DNA of 64,000 nt from Sphingomonas sp. ID1715 (GCF_013044515.1 NZ_JABEPR010000001.1:434001-498000); one strand, 5' to 3'. Counted from the stretch's first letter, positions 1 through 8,777 are shown. The notes: generated by a model from the letters alone, not told the origin. A program made the numbers and translations.

Positions 1-1326
1 GCCGCGGATGGTCGCGAAATGGGCGTGGCCCAGCGCATCGACCCGGATGGCGGCGCTGGAGACGTGGACGATCTCCTCGATCGCGGCGCGGGGCAAGGCA
101 AAGGACTGGCCGCCCGCCGATACGGTCAATGAAGCGATGATGGTCAGCGTCAGCGGCACGCGGATGACCGTGCGCAGACCCGCGCCAGGCCGGTTCTCCA
201 GCTCGATCGAGCCGCCGATCCGTTCGATGTTCGACTTGACCACATCCATGCCGACGCCGCGGCCGGAAATGGAACTGACTTGGTCGGCGGTACTGAGCCC
301 GGGTGAAAAGATCAGCGAGGCGCGCGCGGCGGGCGGCAGCGCGTTGGCGAGCTCCTGCGTGATCACGCCCAGCGAGACCGCCTTCGCGATCACCCGCGCC
401 TCGTCGATACCCGCGCCGTCGTCCGCGATCTCGATCACGATCTGATTGCCCGACTGGCGCGCGCCGATCGACAGCCGGCCATGATCCGGCTTGCCGCGCT
501 TGCGGCGCTGCTCAAGCGGTTCGATGCCATGGTCGATCGAGTTGCGGACCATGTGCGTCAGCGGGTCGCGGATCAGCTCGATCATTTCGCGGTCGAGCTC
601 GACATCACTGCCGTCGATTTCCAGTTCGACCTGCTTGCCCAGTTCTGAGCAGGTGTCGCGGACCATGCGCGGTAGCGCCGAGAAGAGCTTCTCGATCCGT
701 TGCATGCGCGTGCGCGTGATCGAGTCCCGCATCTCGGCCACGCAGTTGGACAGGCGCTCGAATGCGCCGCCGACGTCCGCCTCCACGCCGATCTCGCGCA
801 GCCGGCGGGACAGTTCGTTGCGCGCCAGCACCATGTCCGAGACGCCGCTCATGATGCGGTCGAGCAAATCCAGCGGCACGCGAATGCTGCGGGTCGGCGC
901 GCGCGACGGGCCGGCGTTCATCTGCGTGGTCGGGGTGCCGGTCACCGGACAGACGATGTTGTCCGCCGACAGCGCGGCGATCAGCAGCGAATCGTCTCCG
1001 CCCGGCAGCTCGGCTCCGCTTTCCAGGGCCTCGGTCAGCTCCCCGATCCGGTCGATGATCGCAAGGACCGCGCTGACCAGCGCGCCATCGGGCGTGCGCG
1101 TTCCGGCGCGGACGTCCGCAAGGGCATCCTCGGCCGCATGGCTCAGCCGTTCGAAGCGCGGTAGCTCGAGAAAGCCGCAGCTTCCCTTGACGGTGTGCAC
1201 GAAGCGGAAGATCGCATCCAGGCGCCCGCGGTCGGTTGGATCGGTTTCCCACGCGATGATCTCGCCGGACAGCGCATCCAGCGTCTCGCGCGTTTCGGCC
1301 AGGAATTCAGCCAGCAGATCGTCCAT
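1..1326 (-). CDS. cheA: Chemotaxis-type histidine kinase CheA, C-terminus cut by window edge
   Basis: Kinase of a chemotaxis-like phosphorelay that phosphorylates CheY/CheB-type response regulators. The 442 visible residues start with an HPt domain whose phospho-acceptor is H44 in FVHTVKG, followed by the dimerisation helices (QRIEKLFSALPRMVRD) and an HSP90-type ATPase domain: N box MVRNSIDHGIE, G1 box ADDGAGID and G2 box GRGVGMDVVK. The C-terminal CheW-like domain has only begun when the window ends, so the gene runs off the left side. The ATG at 1324-1326 opens directly on the HPt domain. It lies 54 bp downstream of chpT on the same strand and may be co-transcribed with it. No P2 regulator-binding domain is obvious between HPt and dimerisation parts, as in short CheA types. 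Confidence 0.93.
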   Translation of the reverse strand, partial: MDDLLAEFLAETRETLDALSGEIIAWETDPTDRGRLDAIFRFVHTVKGSCGFLELPRFERLSHAAEDALADVRAGTRTPDGALVSAVLAIIDRIGELTEALESGAELPGGDDSLLIAALSADNIVCPVTGTPTTQMNAGPSRAPTRSIRVPLDLLDRIMSGVSDMVLARNELSRRLREIGVEADVGGAFERLSNCVAEMRDSITRTRMQRIEKLFSALPRMVRDTCSELGKQVELEIDGSDVELDREMIELIRDPLTHMVRNSIDHGIEPLEQRRKRGKPDHGRLSIGARQSGNQIVIEIADDGAGIDEARVIAKAVSLGVITQELANALPPAARASLIFSPGLSTADQVSSISGRGVGMDVVKSNIERIGGSIELENRPGAGLRTVIRVPLTLTIIASLTVSAGGQSFALPRAAIEEIVHVSSAAIRVDALGHAHFATIRG

Positions 1327-1380
1327 CGAGCCCTCGACCTAATCGGCAAGGGCTATGCCGCCGCAAGCGTTAAGAGCGGG

Positions 1381-2025
1381 TTAGCCGTCCTTCAGGATTG
1401 CCCCGAACATCACGAACGGATCGTCGGGGCCGGACACCTGGATCGCGCCGTTCGCTTCCTTGACTAGCTCGCTCGCCATCCAGGCGGCGGCGGCGCGCGG
1501 CGTCACTTCGTCGGCCGCCGTCTTGCCTTCGAGCGCGCGACGCAGTTCGGGGTCGAGCACCAGCCGCGGCCCTTCGGCGCGGACGACCATCTCGGTGCCG
1601 CCCGAAGTCTTCTCGGCGCCGATGTCGAGCCGGCCGCCGCGCACCAGCGCGTCGCCCGCGATGAGCGCGAGGTTCAACAGCACCTTGATCGCCGGCTTGC
1701 TGAGCGTTGCCGGCTCGACCATCCAGCCGATCTCGGTCCGGCCGCCTTCCGCGAACATGCCTTCGATCGCGGTGCGGGCCTCGCGCGCATCGACCTGATC
1801 GCCGAAGCCGCCCGCCGCCCCGAAGGCGAGACGAAAGAATTTCAGCTTGTTGGCCGAAGCGCGCGCGCTTTCGTTGAGCAGATCGAGACAGCGCGCCCGC
1901 ATCTCCGGATCATGCTCGTCGGCGAGCAACTCCAGCCCGTTGTTGAGCGCACCAACCGGGCTCAACAGATCATGGCATAGGCGGGAGCAGAGCAGGCTGG
2001 CGAAATCGATGGCGCTGGTCGTCAT
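1381..2025 (-). CDS. chpT: Histidine phosphotransferase ChpT
   Basis: ChpT carries phosphate from the hybrid kinase CckA to CtrA and CpdR in alphaproteobacterial cell-cycle and motility control. The 214-residue product has the usual length and the signature LCSRLCHDLLSPVGALNN with the predicted phospho-accepting H18, followed by a degenerate Bergerat-like fold that lacks ATP-binding boxes. The ATG at 2023-2025 puts the His helix at the N-terminus, as in known ChpT; an upstream in-frame extension of about 100 codons has no homology that I recognise and was left out. It precedes cheA on the same strand. Family assignment is firm; its partners in this organism are inferred. Confidence 0.9.
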   Translation of the reverse strand: MTTSAIDFASLLCSRLCHDLLSPVGALNNGLELLADEHDPEMRARCLDLLNESARASANKLKFFRLAFGAAGGFGDQVDAREARTAIEGMFAEGGRTEIGWMVEPATLSKPAIKVLLNLALIAGDALVRGGRLDIGAEKTSGGTEMVVRAEGPRLVLDPELRRALEGKTAADEVTPRAAAAWMASELVKEANGAIQVSGPDDPFVMFGAILKDG

Positions 2026-2149
2026 GGCGCCACCCTGTGGCGGAGCGTGGCGCGCCCGGCAAGCATTACCGACCGCGCTTACGCAACGATCCGGCGAGCC
2101 CGGCGTATTGCACATCAGTAACATAGGTGAGCAGCGAGAGGTGAAGGCG

Positions 2150-2494
2150 ATGGCCCGGACGGCGGAAAAGCGCGGCAAGGACGAGACCAGGGCGGCCGAA
2201 AAGAAGGTCAAGGCAACCGGCAAACCGGCCGGCGGCGCGCGGGGCGGCATCACGGCACCCGTCACCCCTTCCCCCGAGCTCGCCGAGATCGTCGGCAAGG
2301 CCGACCTGCCGCGCAGCGAGGTGGTCAAGAAGGTCTGGGACTATATCAAGAAGAACGACTTGCAGGATGCCAAGGACCGGCGCCAGATCAACGCGGACGA
2401 GAAGCTCGGCAAAGTCTTCGGCAAGAAGAAGTCGGTCAGCATGTTCGAGATGAACAAGCATCTGAGCGCGCATCTCACCGCCAAGAAGGGCTGA
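2150..2494 (+). CDS. SWIB/MDM2 domain protein
   Basis: Small basic protein of 114 residues. Residues 1-40 are a Lys/Ala-rich tail, and residues 52-112 form a SWIB domain, recognisable from the stretch LPRSEVVKKVWDYIKKNDLQ and the ending MFEMNKHLSAHL. SWIB domains were first known from eukaryotic SWI/SNF chromatin remodelling complexes and occur as stand-alone or topoisomerase-fused proteins in chlamydiae and many alphaproteobacteria; a DNA- or nucleoid-associated role is plausible but unproven. The ATG at 2150 was chosen because it gives the usual short basic tail. It is divergent from chpT (124 bp apart) and its end overlaps the convergent JAMM protease gene by 20 bp. Confidence 0.88.
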   Translation: MARTAEKRGKDETRAAEKKVKATGKPAGGARGGITAPVTPSPELAEIVGKADLPRSEVVKKVWDYIKKNDLQDAKDRRQINADEKLGKVFGKKKSVSMFEMNKHLSAHLTAKKG

Positions 2495-2909
2495 GTTCCA
2501 CCTCCTCGAACCCTCGCGCACCGGCGCGCCAGGCGCGGACCTCCGCTCCGCCGACGATGAGCCACAGCTTTCCATTCGGCTCCGCCATCGCCTGGTCGGT
2601 TGCGGACGGGAGGGCCGGCCCATGCGGATGCGAATGGTAATAGCCGAGCACCCCGGGGCCGCCTGCCCGCTCTCGCCGCAGCGCCTTGAACAGCGCGGTC
2701 GGATCGATTTCGAAGCGCCGGCGCGGGTCGTCGGCGATGTTACGGGCGGGCGCCGCGGCGGTGATCCTGTCCCCGGAGCCGAGCAAAAGGCCGCATACCT
2801 CATGCTCGGGATCGGTCGCCGCGTGCGCCTTGATCGCGGCCAGCGCCTCCCTTGAAATTTCGACCTTCGTCACCACATCCGCGTAACGAATGTGCCGGGG
2901 GGTTTCCAT
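2475..2909 (-). CDS. Mov34/MPN/PAD-1 family JAMM metalloprotease
   Basis: Predicted zinc isopeptidase of the bacterial JAB/Rad24-like family, about 144 residues. The JAMM motif is complete: the catalytic Glu in EVCGLLLG near residue 34, and H-S-H-P-H-G-P-A-L-P-S-A-T-D in the second half, matching HxHx7SxxD. Bacterial members are often proposed to trim sulfur-carrier or ubiquitin-like proteins, but none is encoded next to it. The start at 2909 lies 20 bp inside the divergent pseudouridine synthase start at 2890, so one of the two starts may be shorter; a GTG about ten codons inside would also leave the domain intact. The 3' end overlaps the SWIB gene. Confidence 0.85.
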   Translation of the reverse strand: METPRHIRYADVVTKVEISREALAAIKAHAATDPEHEVCGLLLGSGDRITAAAPARNIADDPRRRFEIDPTALFKALRRERAGGPGVLGYYHSHPHGPALPSATDQAMAEPNGKLWLIVGGAEVRAWRAGARGFEEVELSPSWR

Positions 2910-3846
2910 TCTTGAGACAGTGATCGGGGCCGATGCCGAGGGCTGGCGGCTGGACCGCGCCTTGGCCGCCGCACTGCCGACGCTGTCGCGGGAACGGATC
3001 AAGGCGCTCATCTCGTCCGGGCAGGTCCGGCGGGGCGACGGCCTCACCTTGCGCGATCCCGCGATCAAGGCGCGCGCGGGCCAAAGCTTCGCCGTTGAAG
3101 TGCCGGCACCGCGACCGGCGCATAACGAGGCCCAGGATCTGGGGCTGACCGTCGTCTATGAAGACGATCACCTGATCGTCATCGACAAGCCGGCGGGGAT
3201 GGTCGTCCACCCGGCCGCGGGCAACCCGGACGGGACGCTGGTCAACGCCCTGCTCCACCATTGTGCCGGCAATCTGTCGGGCATCGGCGGAGTGGCGCGG
3301 CCGGGCATCGTGCACCGGATCGACAAGGATACATCGGGGCTGCTGGTTGCGGCCAAGACCGACCGCGCACATGAGGGGCTGGCGAGGCAGTTCGCCGATC
3401 ACTCGATCGATCGCCGCTATCAGGCGATCGTCGCCGGGCGCCCGACGAGCGGCGACGGCACCATCGATGCCAATCTCGCCCGATCGGACGCGAACCGGAA
3501 GAAGGTCGCGATCGTCGGCACCGGGCGCGGCAAGCGGGCGGTGACGCATTGGCGGTTGGAGAGGCCGCTGCGCGACTCGGCACTGGTCGAATGCCGGCTG
3601 GAAACGGGGCGCACGCACCAGGTGCGCGTCCACATGGCATCGATCGGCCACCCGCTGCTCGGCGACCCGGTTTATGGCCGCAGCCGGCCCGGCACGCGCG
3701 ACGTGTTGAAAAGATTGGGTTTCGAACGGCAGGCCCTGCATGCGGCACGGCTCGGCTTTCGCCACCCGATCGATAGTCGAAGTTTGTCGTTTGACAGTCG
3801 AATGCCCGATGACATGCAGGAACTGTTAAGCGCACTGGCGGTATAG
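2890..3846 (+). CDS. RluA-family pseudouridine synthase (RluD-like)
   Basis: Converts specific uridines in 23S rRNA to pseudouridine. The 318-residue product has an N-terminal S4 RNA-binding domain (residues about 18-80, LSRERIKALISSGQVRRGD) and the catalytic domain with the family signature HRIDKDTSGLLVAAK, whose Asp is the nucleophile. RluC versus RluD specificity cannot be read from sequence here. Start 2890 keeps the first beta strand of the S4 domain; a GTG at 2920 is the alternative and would remove the overlap with the divergent JAMM gene. It lies 62 bp upstream of rpoH on the same strand, an arrangement I associate with sphingomonads. Confidence 0.92.
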   Translation: MCRGVSILETVIGADAEGWRLDRALAAALPTLSRERIKALISSGQVRRGDGLTLRDPAIKARAGQSFAVEVPAPRPAHNEAQDLGLTVVYEDDHLIVIDKPAGMVVHPAAGNPDGTLVNALLHHCAGNLSGIGGVARPGIVHRIDKDTSGLLVAAKTDRAHEGLARQFADHSIDRRYQAIVAGRPTSGDGTIDANLARSDANRKKVAIVGTGRGKRAVTHWRLERPLRDSALVECRLETGRTHQVRVHMASIGHPLLGDPVYGRSRPGTRDVLKRLGFERQALHAARLGFRHPIDSRSLSFDSRMPDDMQELLSALAV

Positions 3847-3908
3847 GTTTGTTAAGCTTTGCTCTCCGGCAAAAGGCGGGGAGCGTTCGGCAGGGAGATT
3901 ATAAGATC

Positions 3909-4814
3909 ATGGCTGAAGGCAGAAACGTTCCGGCGACCATCCCGGCGCTGGGCGGCGAGGCCAGCCTCAACCGGTACCTCGCCGAGATCAAGAAATTCCC
4001 GATCCTGGCGCCCGAGCAGGAATATATGCTCGCCAAGCGCTATCAGGAGCATGGCGACCCCGAAGCGGCCGCGCAGCTGGTGACGTCCCACCTGCGTCTC
4101 GTCGCCAAGATCGCGATGGGCTATCGCGGCTATGGCCTGCCGGTGTCGGAGCTGATCTCCGAAGGCAATATCGGCCTGATGCAGGGTGTGAAGAAGTTCG
4201 AGCCCGATCGCGGCTTCCGCCTCGCCACCTATGCGATGTGGTGGATCCGCGCCTCGATCCAGGAATTCATCCTCCGCAGCTGGTCGCTGGTGAAGATGGG
4301 CACCACGGCGGCGCAGAAGAAGCTGTTCTTCAACCTCCGCCGGATGAAGAACCGCATCGACGCGTTCGAGGATGGCGACCTGAAGCCCGAGGACGTGACC
4401 AAGATCGCGACCGATCTCGGCGTATCGGAAGAAGATGTCGTGTCGATGAACCGCCGCATGGCGATGGGCGGCGACACCTCGCTCAACGTCACCATGCGCG
4501 AGGATTCGGAAAGCCAGTGGCAGGACATGCTGGCCGACACCGATCCGCTGCAGGACGAGCGACTGGCGGAGAGCGAAGAGAAGCAGGTCCGCCACGAACT
4601 GCTGCTCGAAGCGATGGACGACCTCAACGATCGCGAAAAGCACATCCTCACCGAACGGCGCCTCGCCGAAGAGCCGAAGACCCTGGAGGAACTCTCCCAG
4701 GTCTATGGCGTCAGCCGCGAACGTGTCCGCCAGATCGAGGTGCGGGCGTTCGAGAAACTGCAGCGAGCGATGATGCGGCTGGCCGGCGAGAAGCGACTGC
4801 TCGCCCTCGCCTGA
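3909..4814 (+). CDS. rpoH: RNA polymerase heat-shock sigma factor RpoH
   Basis: Sigma-32 family factor directing RNA polymerase to heat-shock promoters. The 301-residue protein contains sigma region 2 (SEGNIGLMQGVKKFEPDRGFRLATYAMWWI), the RpoH box QKKLFFNLRR that separates RpoH from other group-3 sigmas, and region 4 with the helix-turn-helix GVSRERVRQIE. The ATG at 3909 was preferred to an upstream in-frame start because MAEGRNVPATIPALGG matches the normal alphaproteobacterial N-terminus and because a purine-rich ribosome site (CAGGGAGA) precedes it. Promoter elements probably lie in 3847-3908, but I cannot assign boxes with confidence. Confidence 0.97.
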   Translation: MAEGRNVPATIPALGGEASLNRYLAEIKKFPILAPEQEYMLAKRYQEHGDPEAAAQLVTSHLRLVAKIAMGYRGYGLPVSELISEGNIGLMQGVKKFEPDRGFRLATYAMWWIRASIQEFILRSWSLVKMGTTAAQKKLFFNLRRMKNRIDAFEDGDLKPEDVTKIATDLGVSEEDVVSMNRRMAMGGDTSLNVTMREDSESQWQDMLADTDPLQDERLAESEEKQVRHELLLEAMDDLNDREKHILTERRLAEEPKTLEELSQVYGVSRERVRQIEVRAFEKLQRAMMRLAGEKRLLALA

Positions 4815-4915
4815 TCCAATCGCAAAGATTCGAAACAGGGCAAGGAGATGCCTATCGCCAGTGTGGCTGAGGAATTGTTCTGTTCCCAGCGGCTAACTGA
4901 CCGCAACCGGCGTCC

Positions 4916-5527
4916 CTAACGATTGCCCTGCTGATTCCAAGGCGGGCGGATCATCTTGATCAGCCCGGTCTCCAAACCTGCGGCACCATCAACGGGCAGC
5001 CCATTCCAAGACATCGCGGGAGGCCGGGCGATCAAGACTGTCACGCTCCGATCGGCGGCCAAGGCGCCGAGGATCAGCTGCTTAATTCTGGCACTCGTTC
5101 TCTGTCGTTCGTGGCCATAGACGTAATGCCCTAGACGGGTACGCAGACCGAAACGGGTCAAGCCAACATAATGAACAACGCCTTCCACTGCGAAGGCGTA
5201 GACGCCTGCATCTGTGGGAGCCTGTTCGGAATAGGCGAATGCACCATCGCCATTGAGACGGCACTCGCCCAAGAGATCAAAACCAGCATCGATAAGCCTT
5301 TGCATCGGCCACGGCTCCGGAGCGATGCTAACTGAACGTTCCTTGGGCCTGGCCGGCGAGCTTGGCACACCTGATTGCACAAGGACGTTTCGCACGTGCT
5401 GGTACCGAATTTCGAGGAACTGCGCGATCTCGGTTCGAGTGAACCCTGCAGCGGCCAATGCTCTGATCTTGTCAGACTTTGTAGTTAGCTGCTGGATTAC
5501 GTCTTGGGGAAGCGCTCTCATCCCCAA
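4916..5527 (-). CDS. GIY-YIG nuclease-fold protein with N-terminal helix-turn-helix
   Basis: A 203-residue protein with two parts. Residues 18-52 resemble a helix-turn-helix (IRALAAAGFTRTEIAQFLEIRYQHVRNVLV). Residues 106-200 carry a GIY-YIG nuclease core: GVY at 108-110, YVG at 120-122, an Arg at 129, an acidic E186 and a terminal PWNQQG, so the catalytic set looks complete. The base composition is visibly less GC-rich than that of rpoH and mtgA on either side, and codon choice is more relaxed, which suggests transfer. It stands alone on the minus strand between two plus-strand housekeeping genes. The natural substrate is unknown; it could be a repair or anti-mobile-element nuclease or a domesticated homing-type enzyme. 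Confidence 0.8.
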   Translation of the reverse strand: MGMRALPQDVIQQLTTKSDKIRALAAAGFTRTEIAQFLEIRYQHVRNVLVQSGVPSSPARPKERSVSIAPEPWPMQRLIDAGFDLLGECRLNGDGAFAYSEQAPTDAGVYAFAVEGVVHYVGLTRFGLRTRLGHYVYGHERQRTSARIKQLILGALAADRSVTVLIARPPAMSWNGLPVDGAAGLETGLIKMIRPPWNQQGNR

Positions 5528-5645
5528 CTCGTTTCACCTTTCACTGGGCCAAGCTAGTCACTTTTCGCGGAACTGCTCGTGCGTCAGTGACGCCAGCAGC
5601 ACCGCGATCAGGTGACGGCGGCCTTTCGCTGGGTTAGCAATCCTC

Positions 5646-6374
5646 ATGGCCGCGCGTGCTCCGTCCCGAACTTCATCCCGCCGCACAAAAGCGCGAGGGT
5701 TTCGACCGTTCCGCTTCCTGCTGCGGCTGGTCGCCGGCTTTCTGCTGATCTCACTGGCCTGGGTGCTGATCTACCGCTTCGTGCCGCCGCCCTTCACCTT
5801 CACCATGGCCGGCGACACGCTTGGCGGGCGGAGCGTCGACAAGGACTGGATGAGCCTGGACCGGATCGACCCCGATATGGCGCGCGCCGTGATCGCCGCG
5901 GAGGACTCCAAATTCTGCTCGCATCACGGCTTCGACGTCGACGCGATCGCCGCGGCCGCGCTCCGCAATGCGAGCGGCGGCAAGGTGATCCGCGGCGGCT
6001 CGACGATCAGCCAGCAGACCGCGAAGAACGCCTTTCTGTGGCAAGGCGGCGGCTATTTCCGCAAGGCCCTCGAAGCCTGGTTCACCGTCCTGATCGAAGC
6101 GATCTGGGGCAAGCGCCGGATCATGGAAGTCTATCTGAACATCGCGGAGACCGGCATCGCCACCTATGGCGCGAACGCCGGCGCTCAGCGCTATTTCAAG
6201 CACGATGCCTCGCGCCTGAGCCCGGTCGAGGCATCGCGCATCGCCGCCGTCCTACCGCTCCCTAAAAGACGCGCCGGCGCCGCGCCCACTGGCTACACCC
6301 GTCGCTATGGCAATGCGATCCTGCGGCGGGCGGGGGTGGTGCGCCGCGAAGGGCTCGATGCGTGCGTGCGTTGA
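5646..6374 (+). CDS. mtgA: Monofunctional peptidoglycan glycosyltransferase MtgA
   Basis: Polymerises lipid II into glycan strands at the outer face of the inner membrane (GT51 family). The 242-residue protein has a single N-terminal membrane helix (about residues 24-44) and the five GT51 motifs, among them AAEDSKFCSHHGFD with catalytic E86, GGSTISQQTAKN, KRRIMEVYLNIAETG and GANAGAQRYF. No transpeptidase domain follows, hence monofunctional. The gene overlaps the start of the downstream acylase gene by 13 bp, so the two are translationally coupled. Confidence 0.95.
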   Translation: MAARAPSRTSSRRTKARGFRPFRFLLRLVAGFLLISLAWVLIYRFVPPPFTFTMAGDTLGGRSVDKDWMSLDRIDPDMARAVIAAEDSKFCSHHGFDVDAIAAAALRNASGGKVIRGGSTISQQTAKNAFLWQGGGYFRKALEAWFTVLIEAIWGKRRIMEVYLNIAETGIATYGANAGAQRYFKHDASRLSPVEASRIAAVLPLPKRRAGAAPTGYTRRYGNAILRRAGVVRREGLDACVR

Positions 6375-8482
6375 AGCGCGCCGGCGCGGCGCTCGCGGCG
6401 CTGTTTCTGCTGATCGCCGCCCTCCTCGCCATCAACGCCGCCCTGAACGCGCCGCAGCTCGCGCGCTTTGAGGACCTGCCGGAGCCCGCAGCCAGCCGCG
6501 ATGTCGTCATCCGCCGCGACCGCTGGGGCGTGCCGCATGTGAAGGGGCGGACTGACGCCGACGCGGCCTTCGGCCTCGCCTATGCCCATGCGGAGGATGA
6601 TTTCACCACCTTGCAGGAGGTGATGGCGGGCACGCGCGGTCGGCTGGGGGAGCTGACCGGCACCAAGGGCGCGGCGCAGGACTATGCCTATCACCTGCTC
6701 AACCCTCGCGCCGACGTGGAGCGCGGCTACGCGACGCGCCTTTCCCCCGAGGTGCGGGCGATAGTGGAGGCCTATGCCGAGGGGCTGAACCTCTACGCCG
6801 CCCGCCACCCTGAGGAGCGGCGGCTGCGCGGCCTGTTCCCGATCACGGGCAAGGACATCGTCACCGGCTTCGCCCTCACCTCCCCCTTCTTCTTCGGTCT
6901 CGACCACACGCTCGGCGCGCTGGTCGAGAACAAGCCGCTGCCGAACGACAGCGGCTTCGAGCAGCCCAAGGGCTCCAACGCCTTCGCCGTCGCGCCCCGC
7001 CGATCGGACGATGGGGCGACGCGGCTGATCATCAACTCGCACCAGCCCTGGACGGGACCGGTCGCCTGGTATGAAGCGCATGTGACCAGCGACAGCGGTT
7101 GGGACATGGCAGGCGGACTGTTCCCAATCGCCCCCTTCCCGCTGCTCGGCCACAATGCCACGCTCGGCTGGGCGAACACCGTCAACCGGCCCGATCTGGT
7201 GGACGTGTATCGGCTGAAGCCGGTCGATGGCGGCTACCGCTTCGACGGCCGCACACTGCCGCTGCAAAGCCGTCGCGTGTGGCTGAAAGTGCGTTTCGGC
7301 CCCTTCGTGTTGCCGGTGCCGCGAACCGTCTACCGCTCCGTCCATGGTCCTGCCATCCGCAACGACGCCGGTGCCTTCGCGATCCGCTATGGCGGCATCG
7401 GCGAGATCGCCCAGGTCGAGCAATATTACCGCCTCACCAAGGCGCGCAGCTATGCCGAGTGGCTGGCGGCAATGCGCATGGGCGCGGTGCCAGCCACCAA
7501 CTTCATCTATGCCGACGCGACCGGCCGCATCGCCTTTTTCTACAATGCGCGCTTTCCGGAGCGGGTCCCGGGTTTCGACTGGCGGCACATCCTGCCGGGC
7601 GACACCAGCCAGACGCTGTGGCGGCGTGCTCTGCCCTTCGACGCCGCGCCGCAGCTGGTCGACCCGCCGAGCGGCTATCTGGTCAATGCCAACAACGCGC
7701 CCTGGCTGGCGACCGACGCCGCATCCAACCTGAAGCGGGAAGCCTATTCGCCGCTGCTCGGCGTCGAAGAGAATGTCACCAACCGAGCGTTGCGGGCAAC
7801 GGACCTCCTCTCGCGGATGCCGCGCATTTCCGCCGACGCCCTGTGGCGGGTGAAGATGGACACGGGCTATGACCCGCGCTCCTATGAGCGGCGCTATGTC
7901 GCCGCCGTCCTGGCGCTGGACCTGCGCAACGCTCCGGAGCTCGCCCGGGCCCAGCGCCTGCTCGCCACCTGGGACGGCACGCTCGACGGGCGCGGCGCCG
8001 CCGATGCCCTCGCCCTGCTCGTCATCAAATATCCGTTCCGCGCGCTCTACCGCAACGAAGCGCCGCCGCCGCCGCGCGAGGCGATCGAGGATGCCGTAAA
8101 GCGGCTCACCACCGGCTTCGGACGGCTCGATCCGCCGCTCACCTCGCTGGTGCGCCTGCGGCGCGGGAACAAGGATTTGCCGCTGACCGGCGGCCCCGGC
8201 GCGCTGCGGGCGATCTACACGGAATGGAGCGATGATGGCCGCCTGTCCGCCAATCTCGGCGACAGCTTCATCATGAACGTAACCTGGGACCGCGCCGGCC
8301 GTCTCTCGGCGACCAGCATCCACCAATATGGCGCCGCGACGAGCCGTCCGGCCTCGCCCCATTACAGCGATCAGGCGCCGCTCTTCGCGCGCGAGGCGAT
8401 GAAGCCGGCGTGGTTCTCGGAAGCGGAACTGGCGCCCAACATTGCCTGCAGCTACCGCCCCGGCCAGCGCCGCCCCTGCTGA
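6362..8482 (+). CDS. Penicillin acylase family (Ntn-hydrolase) protein
   Basis: A 706-residue precursor of the penicillin/acyl-homoserine-lactone acylase family, which hydrolyses side-chain amides in the periplasm after autoproteolysis into alpha and beta chains. An N-terminal membrane or signal segment (about residues 8-28) is followed by the alpha chain; the predicted self-cleavage site is at PKG|SNAFAV, making S205 the N-terminal nucleophile of the beta chain. The G-S-N-A pattern is closer to AHL/aculeacin-type acylases than to penicillin G acylase, but the substrate cannot be named from this. It is coupled to mtgA by a 13-bp overlap, which might point to cell-envelope amide turnover. Confidence 0.88.
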   Translation: MRALKRAGAALAALFLLIAALLAINAALNAPQLARFEDLPEPAASRDVVIRRDRWGVPHVKGRTDADAAFGLAYAHAEDDFTTLQEVMAGTRGRLGELTGTKGAAQDYAYHLLNPRADVERGYATRLSPEVRAIVEAYAEGLNLYAARHPEERRLRGLFPITGKDIVTGFALTSPFFFGLDHTLGALVENKPLPNDSGFEQPKGSNAFAVAPRRSDDGATRLIINSHQPWTGPVAWYEAHVTSDSGWDMAGGLFPIAPFPLLGHNATLGWANTVNRPDLVDVYRLKPVDGGYRFDGRTLPLQSRRVWLKVRFGPFVLPVPRTVYRSVHGPAIRNDAGAFAIRYGGIGEIAQVEQYYRLTKARSYAEWLAAMRMGAVPATNFIYADATGRIAFFYNARFPERVPGFDWRHILPGDTSQTLWRRALPFDAAPQLVDPPSGYLVNANNAPWLATDAASNLKREAYSPLLGVEENVTNRALRATDLLSRMPRISADALWRVKMDTGYDPRSYERRYVAAVLALDLRNAPELARAQRLLATWDGTLDGRGAADALALLVIKYPFRALYRNEAPPPPREAIEDAVKRLTTGFGRLDPPLTSLVRLRRGNKDLPLTGGPGALRAIYTEWSDDGRLSANLGDSFIMNVTWDRAGRLSATSIHQYGAATSRPASPHYSDQAPLFAREAMKPAWFSEAELAPNIACSYRPGQRRPC

Positions 8483-8558
8483 TCCAGATCAGCGACAATC
8501 GCAGGAACTCCGCCACCCTCCGCGCGTTTTGTGTCCCGCGTAAGACTGTGGGGCATTT

Positions 8559-8777
8559 ATGGCTTGGTATCGTCTCTATCATCTCGGTTCGGACGGGCAG
8601 CATGTGGCGCCCGAGGAAGTCGAAGCGCAGGACGATCTGAGCGCGGTGCGCAAGGCGCGGACCGTGCCGAACGGCTTCGGCGCGGAGCTCTTTCATGGCC
8701 GCCGCAAGATCGCCGACGTGCCGCCGACCGTGCTGCACCGCCAGATGGGGCGGCAAGTGGGCCTGTTCGGCGCCTGA
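8559..8777 (+). CDS. Small conserved-looking protein of unknown function
   Basis: A 72-residue protein starting MAWYRLYHLGSDGQHV. It has the feel of a compact all-beta/alpha domain (aromatic start, charged middle, then FHGRRKIADVP) and codon use like that of its neighbours, with strong third-position GC. I recognise similar short sphingomonad hypothetical proteins but know of no function. It sits between the acylase gene and lexA with 76 bp and 92 bp of spacer and probably has its own promoter. Confidence 0.6.
   Translation: MAWYRLYHLGSDGQHVAPEEVEAQDDLSAVRKARTVPNGFGAELFHGRRKIADVPPTVLHRQMGRQVGLFGA

Noticed and set aside
5558-5647. A 29-codon minus-strand frame ending THEQFREK, divergent from mtgA
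   Set aside because: Too short and without a ribosome site; it could be a gene remnant near the foreign GIY-YIG patch, but I cannot support it as coding.
6305-8362. A long minus-strand open frame over the acylase gene
   Set aside because: Antisense shadow of a clear Ntn-hydrolase gene; no motif or ribosome site.
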